Below are positions 1 to 6,033 of a stretch of DNA of 15,281 bases, piece after piece. Made by a program: the position numbers and the translations under genes. A model generated the notes under the pieces. The model did not search any database and had not been told where the DNA came from. It saw only the letters and a program-made list of their open reading frames with translations. This DNA is from an uncultured bacterium. Its GTDB lineage: Bacteria; Planctomycetota; DG-23; SLPQ01. Each line of letters begins with the position of its first letter. Position 1 is the stretch's first letter. Location: the NCBI GenBank assembly GCA_937863625.1, contig CALMGO010000502.1, positions 1-15,281 on the forward strand. The letters run 5' to 3'.

Positions 1-145
1 GGAGATGTTTGCGCACACGCGCGTTGAGGCAATATCTCAATGCAATTGAAGTAGCGCGAGGCTGGTTTTGACGCGGTGCTTCTGTATAATCCCCGAAGAT
101 GCCCGCGAGTGCCGAAGAGTTCACCCGCCGTGAAGGGAGGGGACA
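1..145. other. Window-edge leader region, no complete gene
   Basis: No complete gene is visible here. On the + strand, one frame reads 15 residues from position 2 to a TGA at 47-49 (EMFAHTRVEAISQCN). A second frame stays open from position 3 to a TGA at 69-71. Either could be the tail of a gene that begins before the window, but neither is long enough to identify. A TATAAT box at 85-90 and a Shine-Dalgarno stretch at about 134-142 serve the gene that starts at 146. I see no hairpin terminator. Confidence 0.5.
62..90 (+). promoter_or_regulatory. Candidate promoter of the fchA operon (-10 only)
   Basis: A perfect TATAAT is present at 85-90, 56 nt before the GTG start of the first gene. The hexamer at 17-nt spacing (62-67, CTGGTT) is a poor -35. 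The better-looking TTGACG at 68-73 is only 11 nt away, too close for sigma70. The -10 is convincing as sequence, while the promoter as a whole is only a candidate. Confidence 0.35.
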
Positions 146-817
146 GTGCAGGATGCCTGCTTGAGAAGGTTGGTGGAAGAATTGTCCGTTCGCGCCTTCA
201 TCGAGGAGGCCGCCTCGGCGCAGCCCATTCCCGGGGGGGGAGGTATGGCGGCGCTGTGTGCCGCAGCGGCGGCTGCCATGATGGAGATGACGCTGCGCCT
301 TACCGTGGGCAAAAAGAAATTCGCCGATGTGGACGCAGAAGCCGGGGAACTTCTTGGAATGGTGGCGCCGATAAGGGCGCGGCTCGTGGACCTCATTGTC
401 CTTGACGCCGCCGGGTACTCCAAAGTGGCAACGGCCTTTAAGCTGCCGCGCGGGACAGACGAAGAAAGGTCCCGCCGCAGGGAGCAGATCAAATCGGCGA
501 TGACTGAAGCCATGGACGCCCCTCTTGAGATACTCAGGTGTTGCAGTGCGCTTGGCGGCGTCATAGGTGAAGTACTGAGGATCGGCAACCCCAACCTTAT
601 CGGTGACGTAGGTGTGGCCGCGGCAACGCTGCCGGGCGCAGCAAGGGCGGCAGGCCTTAATGTGCTGGCCAATATCGGCGCCCTTTGCGAAAGCGAGTCG
701 ATATCCGCTCGGCGCGATGTCGCGGATGCGGTAGATGCCGTCGAACGGATATGCAAAGACGTTGCGGCCAAGGTGGAAGAGAAAATATGTCCGGCGCAGA
801 GCCCAGAGAGTACATAA
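146..817 (+). CDS. fchA: Cyclodeaminase/cyclohydrolase family protein (FTCD C-domain-like)
   Basis: This 223-residue soluble, mostly helical protein matches the formiminotransferase-cyclodeaminase C-terminal family, whose stand-alone bacterial members (FchA) act in one-carbon metabolism as methenyl-tetrahydrofolate cyclohydrolase or formimino-THF cyclodeaminase. The family features seen are the PIPGGGG glycine loop at about 27-33 followed by an Ala-rich helix, LTVGKKKF at 52-59, the D87...AFKLP segment at 87-101, and NPNLIGDVGVAAA at 148-160. The usual Ser of the glycine loop (GGGS) is Gly here. The GTG start at 146 is set by a GGGAGGGG ribosome site just upstream. The final ten residues overlap the next gene by 31 nt, so translation is probably coupled. 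No formiminotransferase domain or other folate gene lies beside it, so I favour a cyclohydrolase role by inference. The family call is firm, the exact reaction is not. Confidence 0.82.
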   Translation: MQDACLRRLVEELSVRAFIEEAASAQPIPGGGGMAALCAAAAAAMMEMTLRLTVGKKKFADVDAEAGELLGMVAPIRARLVDLIVLDAAGYSKVATAFKLPRGTDEERSRRREQIKSAMTEAMDAPLEILRCCSALGGVIGEVLRIGNPNLIGDVGVAAATLPGAARAAGLNVLANIGALCESESISARRDVADAVDAVERICKDVAAKVEEKICPAQSPEST

Positions 818-969
818 GCGTAATTTTCGACTGCTGCGGAGTGTACCAGCGGATATACAAGAATAAGGCGCAGACTGCCTACGTCGGCTGGTGCCCGCGT
901 TGCGCGAAGAGAATAGAGATAAAGATAGGTCCGATGGGGACCGACAGCCGGTTCTTTCGGGTTTCATAG
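787..969 (+). CDS. Small putative zinc-ribbon protein, 60 residues
   Basis: This short protein runs from the ATG at 787 to a TAG at 967-969 and overlaps the end of the folate gene by 31 nt. A GGTGGAAGAG stretch lies just upstream. An earlier in-frame ATG at 685 would add 34 Arg/Cys-rich residues read out of frame through the folate gene, which looks like shadow sequence, so I chose 787. Cysteines sit at 16-17 (DCCGVY) and 36/39 (WCPRC). This could form a small zinc ribbon, although the first half is CC rather than CxxC. The segments AYVGWCPRC and IGPMGTDSRFF look like a conserved domain, not random coding, but I cannot name the family. It shares the operon with the genes on both sides: the next gene's Shine-Dalgarno begins within its stop codon. 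Function is unknown. Confidence 0.7.
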   Translation: MSGAEPREYISVIFDCCGVYQRIYKNKAQTAYVGWCPRCAKRIEIKIGPMGTDSRFFRVS

Positions 970-979
970 GAGGAGTGAT

Positions 980-1489
980 TTGGAGTGGACGGTTGCAACA
1001 AGCGCCGGGGAATGCGGCACGTGCCGGCGAAGCTTTACAGAGCGCGAAGAATACTACAGTGTGATATTTTCCAGCGGGGAGGAGTTTGAGCGCAAAGACT
1101 ACTGTGCAGGCTGCTGGCAGGGGTCGCCGGAAAATGCCTTTTCATTCTGGAGAACTCAGGCCAAAGTAAAGCCCGCGCCGCCCAGGAGGTTCGTTGACGA
1201 CTCGGTACTGCTGGACTTCTTTGAGCGGTTGGGGGAGAGCGAGGATGAGTCGAAGAAGAGGTTTCAATTCATCATGGCCGTTCTGCTCCTGCGGAAGAGG
1301 CTTCTCAAGGAGCGGTCGCGACGGCGCGATGAAAATGGAGTCATATGGCTGGTCGAAGTGCCGAGGCTGGGCAAGCAGTTTGAAGTTCGCGACCAGGGGC
1401 TGAGCGAGCCGGAAATAGCCGAAGTCCTGGGACAAATGGGACAGGTGTTGAACATTGAATTGAGCGCCGACACTCCCGCCGAATCCTGA
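980..1489 (+). CDS. Hypothetical protein with N-terminal CxxC...CxxC zinc-ribbon-like module
   Basis: This 169-residue protein starts at a TTG, chosen because a perfect AGGAGG at 968-973 lies 6 nt before it and overlaps the previous stop. Residues 1-50 hold a paired CxxC motif (C12/C15 and C42/C45, the latter in YCAGCW), the layout of a structural zinc site. A basic/helical middle part (about 75-120, with KRFQFIMAVLLLRKRLLKE at 93-111) is followed by a segment ending in FEVRDQGLSEPEIAEVLGQM. There is no signal peptide. The hydrophobic run at 97-104 is too short for a membrane span. It is probably co-transcribed with the folate enzyme and the small Cys-rich protein upstream. I do not recognise the family, and a nucleic-acid- or protein-binding adaptor is only a guess. 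The gene converges on the next one with a 31-nt gap that holds no clear terminator. Confidence 0.75.
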   Translation: MEWTVATSAGECGTCRRSFTEREEYYSVIFSSGEEFERKDYCAGCWQGSPENAFSFWRTQAKVKPAPPRRFVDDSVLLDFFERLGESEDESKKRFQFIMAVLLLRKRLLKERSRRRDENGVIWLVEVPRLGKQFEVRDQGLSEPEIAEVLGQMGQVLNIELSADTPAES

Positions 1490-1520
1490 GCGGCGCCGAC
1501 TACGTTAGCTTGTCAGATGG

Positions 1521-3251
1521 CTACTGCGGCTCGATTATCTCGATTGCAGTCGTGTTTCGAGACCGCGTGAGCCAGTCGTTGTAAAGAAAACTCTGAACCA
1601 TCTGCCGCTTGGCGGCTATGACAAGCGACAGCACCCTGTTCGGCAAAACAATCCTAAGCCTCCAGAAGGCCTCCGGAACGACGGCAACCTTGAATTCGGC
1701 CAACTGGCGGTCCATGAGTTTTTCGTTGATGAGCGCCGAAAGGGCAGTCCGGTTTACGTCGTCTCCCTGTCGGATGGCGCCCTCGGTCGCAATTGCGTCC
1801 GCCATCATCTCGACTTCGCGCTGATAAATCGGAATTCCATCGACTGTTGCCACGGCCGGCCCGGGCTCCGGGGCTTCGGCGGAACCCAGCAATTCAATGA
1901 ATGCGTTCCACGTCGGCAGCAGAAGAAGCCTGTCTTCGACGTATCTTTCGCGAAACTGCGAGAAATCCGCCTGGGCGAGTTCCGAGAGAACAGCGAACGC
2001 GTCAAGTCCCGGCGTCATGGCGCGCCCCTTGGCGTATAGAGCGCGAATGAAGTCATCGGCGGATTGCGCGCCGTCCGTCGCGAGACGTACCTCGAAGTCC
2101 AGCCTCATCAGCAGAACGAGTGCCTTGGAGCGGTCGATAAACTCACGGGCATACGGATTGGACGTCTGGTAATCAATAACGGGTATGTCGACGGATGAAT
2201 TGTTGGACACAGCTTCGACGGAGTAGGAGGCGTACCGCGAAGCGAAGAAAACGTTTTCAGTCAATTTTCCGGAAGACGTGACGGCAATGCCCTCGGCATA
2301 GCCGAGAACCGCCGGGTAAAGCCACGCGTCTTCGGCATTCAGATACACGCCGAAGGGGAAATCCGTGAAGTAACCGCCGGCAACGAAACGCCCGAATGTC
2401 TCGGTGTACTTGACGGTGTCAGCGGGGTCAAAAGTGCCGAGGAGAGTCAGCGCCTGCCCGTCAGCCCAGGCGCCGGCATAGACCGGCAGGCCGTCGGGAG
2501 CGACAGGCAGACATACCACGTTGTAGGGTCGGCCCGTTTCGCAATCAAGGAGGTCGTAGATCCGGCCGTAGATTTTCCAGAGCGTGTCGGCCAGCGCTTC
2601 CCGGTCGCCCTGTGGGAAAGCGACGGGGGCATGAATGCGGACTTCATTAGTATCAAACCTTTTTCCGAGAGTAGCGAATTCTCCGAAGCACATGAGGCTC
2701 CTGGCCAACTGATAATCAAGCGGGGCAAATGCGGGATCGGGCGAATACGTTCCTGAGGACATCGGCCAGTTGAGGATGACCTTCCAGTTTCTGGGAAGGT
2801 CAAGCGCCAGGTCTACGGATTTGACTATCTGTTCATCGCCGAGCAGGAGAAAGACAAGCGAGCCGTCAAGCGCGGCGTACTCGCCGCAAATCAGGCCTTT
2901 GTGCCCGTATTCCGTAAGGCCTCCGGGTCTTATCGTATATGTTACCGTAACCTTCTCGGCACGGCTCGTCGTCACGTACCATCCGCCCTCAACGGGTGCG
3001 ACGGGGCATTCTTCGCCGGTTGAGTTGACGGCACGAATTGTGTCAAACCAGCCTTCTCCGGCCGGGCCCGAGTGAATCAACTGAAAGCCGCTGGATTTGA
3101 GGCCCTTGACTATCATAGTGACCTCGCCGAGGCCGGTCCGCGGGTTATCGATCTTGAGGAAATAGTTGATGCTGACTTCCTCAGCCGCCGCCATGGACGC
3201 GAGAGCCAGAATAAAGCAGAGCGCACCGCAGAGAGTTGCAGACCTCATCAT
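1521..3251 (-). CDS. Secreted M61-like pseudopeptidase with C-terminal SurA-N-like segment
   Basis: This 576-residue exported protein starts with a typical signal peptide (hydrophobic core about 7-20, predicted cut after AAA at 21-23). Residues about 24-250 look like the beta-rich N-terminal part of M61 (glycyl aminopeptidase) proteins. Residues about 285-455 look like their helical catalytic region: YAEGIA at 318-323 resembles the conserved WLxEG element, and ALVLLMRLDFEVRL (377-390) through FIRALY and FRERYVED resembles the end of M1/M61 domains. No HExxH zinc motif occurs anywhere, so it is probably not an active metallopeptidase. Residues about 466-576 (ATVDGIPIYQREVE, then LINEKLMDRQL) resemble the SurA N-terminal chaperone region of periplasmic peptidyl-prolyl isomerases, with no parvulin domain following. 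Two start codons are possible, at 3251 and 3248, and GGAGG (complement of 3256-3260) fits the second slightly better. Inferred role: a periplasmic binding or chaperone-like protein. It stands alone, convergent with one neighbour and divergent from the other. Confidence 0.62.
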   Translation of the reverse strand: MMRSATLCGALCFILALASMAAAEEVSINYFLKIDNPRTGLGEVTMIVKGLKSSGFQLIHSGPAGEGWFDTIRAVNSTGEECPVAPVEGGWYVTTSRAEKVTVTYTIRPGGLTEYGHKGLICGEYAALDGSLVFLLLGDEQIVKSVDLALDLPRNWKVILNWPMSSGTYSPDPAFAPLDYQLARSLMCFGEFATLGKRFDTNEVRIHAPVAFPQGDREALADTLWKIYGRIYDLLDCETGRPYNVVCLPVAPDGLPVYAGAWADGQALTLLGTFDPADTVKYTETFGRFVAGGYFTDFPFGVYLNAEDAWLYPAVLGYAEGIAVTSSGKLTENVFFASRYASYSVEAVSNNSSVDIPVIDYQTSNPYAREFIDRSKALVLLMRLDFEVRLATDGAQSADDFIRALYAKGRAMTPGLDAFAVLSELAQADFSQFRERYVEDRLLLLPTWNAFIELLGSAEAPEPGPAVATVDGIPIYQREVEMMADAIATEGAIRQGDDVNRTALSALINEKLMDRQLAEFKVAVVPEAFWRLRIVLPNRVLSLVIAAKRQMVQSFLYNDWLTRSRNTTAIEIIEPQ

Positions 3252-3435
3252 TGAGCCTCCGTTGCCATCGCCGATTCAAGGTGCTTAATTCTACGCAAAA
3301 GACCGTGAATGTATAGGAAATTGGCTCATGACGAGGGCTGCGTTTTGGGTTGACAGCCCCCATGGGTGACTTATACTCAAGCTCCTGCGCTGAGGGGCTT
3401 TGAGAGGGCCGCTCGTACACTTGGAGGAGATTCCA
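3252..3435. other. Divergent intergenic region
   Basis: These 184 nt separate the minus-strand secreted protein from the plus-strand DUF362 gene. The + promoter at 3350-3377 and a GGAGGAG ribosome site at 3423-3429 serve the DUF362 gene. On the minus strand I see only -10-like words (TATACA, complement of 3310-3315, and TAGAAT, complement of about 3287-3292) without a good -35. No RNA gene or repeat is visible. Confidence 0.5.
3350..3377 (+). promoter_or_regulatory. Sigma70-type promoter for the DUF362-thioesterase-mdh operon
   Basis: A perfect -35 TTGACA at 3350-3355 is separated by 16 nt from the -10 TATACT at 3372-3377. A TG lies four to five bases before the -10. Transcription would begin near 3384, giving a leader of about 50 nt before the ATG at 3436. 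This is the best promoter match in the window. Confidence 0.7.
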
Positions 3436-4506
3436 ATGGCATCAGAAGTGTTCCACATTCCGGCCGGCACGGGCAAGAGCATGTCGGATATGGCCGAGAG
3501 GGTAGGGCGGTTGGCCGACGCGGTTGGTCTCGGCGAGATAGCGGCCGGCGACCTGTTCTTTATGTTGAAGACCCATTTCGGCGAGCGAGGCAACAACTCC
3601 TATGTCAAAGCCGCATGGATCACGCCTCTCATTGAGAAGATGAAGGCGGGCGGGACAAAGGTCTTCGTCAGCGATACCAATACGTTGTACGTGGGGGCGC
3701 GCTCCAACGCAGTTGACCACCTTACGGTGGCGCGTGAGCACGGGTTTACATTTGATACTCTCGGGGCGCCCGTGATTATCGCGGACGGGCTTGTCGGCGA
3801 GAACCAATCGCCCGTGGAGGTGGACCTCAAGCATTACAGGCAGGTCTACATCGCCAATGACGTCAGGGCGGCCGACGGCATTGTGGTTATTACCAACGTC
3901 ACGGGGCACGTTTTGACCGGTTATGCGGGTGCAATAAAGAACGTCGGCATGGGGCTTGCGGGAAGGGGCGGCAAGCGCAGCCAGCATTGCGATTTGAGTC
4001 CTGAAATATCCCCCAAGAAATGCGTTGCCTGCGGCACCTGCGCGCAGTGGTGTCCTACCTCGGCCATTACGGTTAAGAAAATCGCGGAGATTGACAAAGC
4101 CAAGTGCATCGGTTGCGGGGAATGTTACGCTGTATGCCGGTACGGGGCGGTGAATTTCTCATGGAGCGAGACGAGTGCCAACATGCAGGAGAAACTCGTC
4201 GAACACTGTTGCGGTGCGCTCAAGGGCAAGTCCAACCGCTGTGTCTTCTTCAACTTCATAACGCATGTCACCAAGAACTGCAACTGCATCGGCAGGGGTG
4301 AGCAGGATGAAATCCCGCCACTTGGCATCGTTGCGGGGACGGATATGGTGGCGGTTGACCAGGCGTGCGTGGATCTGTGCAACAAGGCTGCCGGGGAGGA
4401 CCTTTTCGCGCGGCTCTACCCCTCATGGGACCATTCGATTCAGTTGTCCTACGCCGAGGAAGTCGGCATAGGGTCGAGAGCATATAAACTCATCGGCATA
4501 TCGTGA
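3436..4506 (+). CDS. DUF362 domain protein with two [4Fe-4S] ferredoxin motifs
   Basis: This is a 356-residue cytoplasmic iron-sulfur protein. The DUF362 fold is recognised from FFMLKTHFGERGN (41-53), the VFVSDTNTLYVGAR region (77-89), GIVVITNVTGH (148-158) and IKNVGMGLAGRGGK (167-180). A ferredoxin module follows with CxxCxxCxxxC twice: C196/199/202/206 and C224/227/230/234, ligands for two [4Fe-4S] clusters. The C-terminal part closes the DUF362 domain, with NCNC at 281-284 and GIVAGTDMVAVDQACVDL at 297-314. The ATG at 3436 follows GGAGGAG at 3423-3429 by 6 nt. An in-frame ATG at 3400 has no comparable ribosome site. The family is widespread in anaerobes, with no settled reaction. Electron transfer is suggested by the clusters. 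It leads an operon with a thioesterase (10-nt gap) and malate dehydrogenase. Confidence 0.88.
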   Translation: MASEVFHIPAGTGKSMSDMAERVGRLADAVGLGEIAAGDLFFMLKTHFGERGNNSYVKAAWITPLIEKMKAGGTKVFVSDTNTLYVGARSNAVDHLTVAREHGFTFDTLGAPVIIADGLVGENQSPVEVDLKHYRQVYIANDVRAADGIVVITNVTGHVLTGYAGAIKNVGMGLAGRGGKRSQHCDLSPEISPKKCVACGTCAQWCPTSAITVKKIAEIDKAKCIGCGECYAVCRYGAVNFSWSETSANMQEKLVEHCCGALKGKSNRCVFFNFITHVTKNCNCIGRGEQDEIPPLGIVAGTDMVAVDQACVDLCNKAAGEDLFARLYPSWDHSIQLSYAEEVGIGSRAYKLIGIS

Positions 4507-4516
4507 GGCGGTTGCG

Positions 4517-4924
4517 GTGGATACAGACGTTTACGTTCACCGTATAAGGGTCCGGCCGTCCGAATCCGACCGGATGGGGGTGGTGCACCATTCCCGTTAT
4601 GCCGTTTACCTTGAGGAAGCAAGAACCGAACTGCTGCGGCGGGCCGGGCTCTCCTACAGGCAGATCGAGAACGCGGGGGCGTTTCTGGTGGTGACCGATC
4701 TTGTTATGAAATTTGCGCGGCCCGTGCGCGCGTTTGACGAAGTGGAAATCGAGTGCCGCATCACGAGCGCTTCGTATGTTACGATAAGTCATGAATACGC
4801 AGTGCGCGTGGCGGGCCAGGCCGGACCGGCGGTGACGGCTTCCACACGGCTTGCCTGTGTCGGCGCCGATGGCAGGCCGAGGCGACTGCCGGATGAGATA
4901 CTGTCTGTGGTAGGGGTAACGTGA
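4517..4924 (+). CDS. Acyl-CoA thioesterase, YbgC/4HBT hot-dog family
   Basis: A 135-residue single hot-dog domain, the standard length for YbgC/FadM-type thioesterases that hydrolyse acyl-CoA thioesters in the cytoplasm. The signature SESDRMGVVHHSRYAVYLEEAR (15-36) contains the presumed catalytic Asp18, the GVVHHSRY loop and the helix ending in EEAR. The later strand FARPVRAFDEVEIEC (66-80) is also typical. The GTG start at 4517 lies 8 nt after a GAGG and 10 nt after the DUF362 stop, and no other start preserves the first strand. Substrate chain length or aromatic preference cannot be read from sequence. Its place between a DUF362 protein and malate dehydrogenase does not point to a specific pathway. 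Confidence 0.87.
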   Translation: MDTDVYVHRIRVRPSESDRMGVVHHSRYAVYLEEARTELLRRAGLSYRQIENAGAFLVVTDLVMKFARPVRAFDEVEIECRITSASYVTISHEYAVRVAGQAGPAVTASTRLACVGADGRPRRLPDEILSVVGVT

Positions 4925-4961
4925 AGCAGAAGTCACATGTGCTTGTCAGGAGGAGGTTTCC

Positions 4962-5888
4962 GTGGGGAAAGTGAGCGTTATAGGCGCAGGGAATGTTGGC
5001 GCCACTGTGGCAAATGAGATTGCGCGCAGGGGCATCGCCGAAGTCGTCATGGTGGACGTGGTTGAGGGCTTTGCTAAGGGCAAGGCCCTTGATATGGCTC
5101 AGGCCGCCGGGATTCTCGGCTACGGCGAAATGCCCCGGGGTTCGGAGGGTTACGATTCAATTGAGGGCAGCGACGTAGTGGTGATAACCGCCGGCATGCG
5201 GCGCAAACCCGGCATGGATCGGTCGCAGCTCGTGGCTGCAAACACCGAGATCGTCACCGGTATAAGCCGTGAGATTAAGAAGGCCGCCCCCAATGCGGTA
5301 GTTATTCTTGTCACAAATCCATTGGATGCAATGTGTTATGTCGCCATGAAGGAGACAGGGTTCCCCCGGGAGAGAGTGCTTGGAATGGCGGGGATCCTCG
5401 ACAGCGCAAGGATGGCCTGTTTTGTGGCGATGGAACTGGGCATATCTCCGGTAGACGTGCGGGCGATGGTGCTCGGCGGGCATGGAGACTCGATGGTGCC
5501 GATGCCGCGGTTCACGACTGTGTACGGTGTAGCAGTCACTGAACTCCTGGGTGCAGAGGCCATCGCAAGGGTCGTCCAGCGCACGCGTGACGGAGGGGCT
5601 GAGATAGTGGGTCTGCTCAAGACGCTCTCGGCCTTCTATGCGCCGGGTGCGGGTGCGGCGGTGATGGCGGAGGCGGTTGTTACGGGCAGGCCGATTCTGG
5701 TGCCGGCGAGCGTATGGGTCAGTGGCGAGTACGGGCTGAGCGACGTTTTTGTGGGTCTTCCCGTCATGCTTGGCGCAGGCGGACTGCAGCGCATAGTGGA
5801 AATCGACCTTTTGCCGGAGGAAAGGGCGGCCCTTGAGAATTCGGCCGATGCTGTCAGAAAGCTTATAGCCGGCATGGCCTTGCAGTAG
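4962..5888 (+). CDS. mdh: Malate dehydrogenase (NAD-dependent, LDH-like type)
   Basis: This 308-residue enzyme interconverts malate and oxaloacetate with NAD in central carbon metabolism. The Rossmann loop GAGNVG is at 8-13. Asp32 at the end of the second strand marks NAD preference. In the active-site loop, AGMRRKPGMDR (77-87) carries the Arg residues (81 and 87) that bind the dicarboxylate and distinguish malate from lactate dehydrogenases. VTNPLD (117-122), LDSAR (146-150, catalytic Asp147 and substrate-binding Arg150) and GGHGDSMVP (172-180, catalytic His174) complete the site. The length fits the homotetrameric LDH-like MDH group. The GTG start at 4962 is preceded by AGGAGGAGG at 4948-4956. 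It is the third gene of the DUF362 operon, with a 37-nt gap. No clear terminator follows. Confidence 0.95.
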   Translation: MGKVSVIGAGNVGATVANEIARRGIAEVVMVDVVEGFAKGKALDMAQAAGILGYGEMPRGSEGYDSIEGSDVVVITAGMRRKPGMDRSQLVAANTEIVTGISREIKKAAPNAVVILVTNPLDAMCYVAMKETGFPRERVLGMAGILDSARMACFVAMELGISPVDVRAMVLGGHGDSMVPMPRFTTVYGVAVTELLGAEAIARVVQRTRDGGAEIVGLLKTLSAFYAPGAGAAVMAEAVVTGRPILVPASVWVSGEYGLSDVFVGLPVMLGAGGLQRIVEIDLLPEERAALENSADAVRKLIAGMALQ

Positions 5889-5909
5889 GGTTTAATTGGT
5901 GGAATTCGC

Positions 5910-5938
5910 TTGACTTGCATCCGCGGGAATGTTACCAT
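5910..5938 (+). promoter_or_regulatory. Candidate promoter of the ABC ATPase gene
   Basis: TTGACT at 5910-5915 is separated by exactly 17 nt from TACCAT at 5933-5938. The predicted start near 5945 gives a leader of about 90 nt before the ATG at 6034. The leader contains a weak 5-bp hairpin (AAAGG 5948-5952 with CCTTT 5961-5965) and a T-rich run at 5986-5993. Position and spacing support the call, while the -10 matches the consensus only in part. Confidence 0.5.
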
Positions 5939-6033
5939 TCGACCGTTAAAGGGTGTAACTCCTTTGAGGGTTGAGTATTTACGTGTTTTTTTTAATTCTT
6001 TACTTTGATGGCGACCTTTAGTGGGGTAGAGCA

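Noticed and set aside
68..90. TTGACG with TATAAT as a full sigma70 promoter
   Set aside because: The spacer is 11 nt, far below the usual 16-18, so only the -10 was kept as a candidate.
121..771. Minus-strand open frame (216 codons) opposite the folate gene
   Set aside because: Its Ser/Ala/Arg-rich composition mirrors the Ala/Gly-rich codons of the plus-strand gene, which has family motifs.
685..786. N-terminal extension of the 60-residue Cys-rich protein from an ATG at 685
   Set aside because: The extra residues are read out of frame within the folate gene and are Arg/Cys-rich shadow. The ATG at 787 has a ribosome site and begins the conserved-looking part.
1490..1520. Possible terminator between the convergent genes
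   Set aside because: Only a 4-bp TAGC/GCTA pairing with a 10-nt loop was found, too weak to call.
5948..5965. Hairpin AAAGG...CCTTT as a terminator after mdh
   Set aside because: It is only 5 bp with an 8-nt loop, has no T-run directly after it, and lies downstream of the ATPase promoter.
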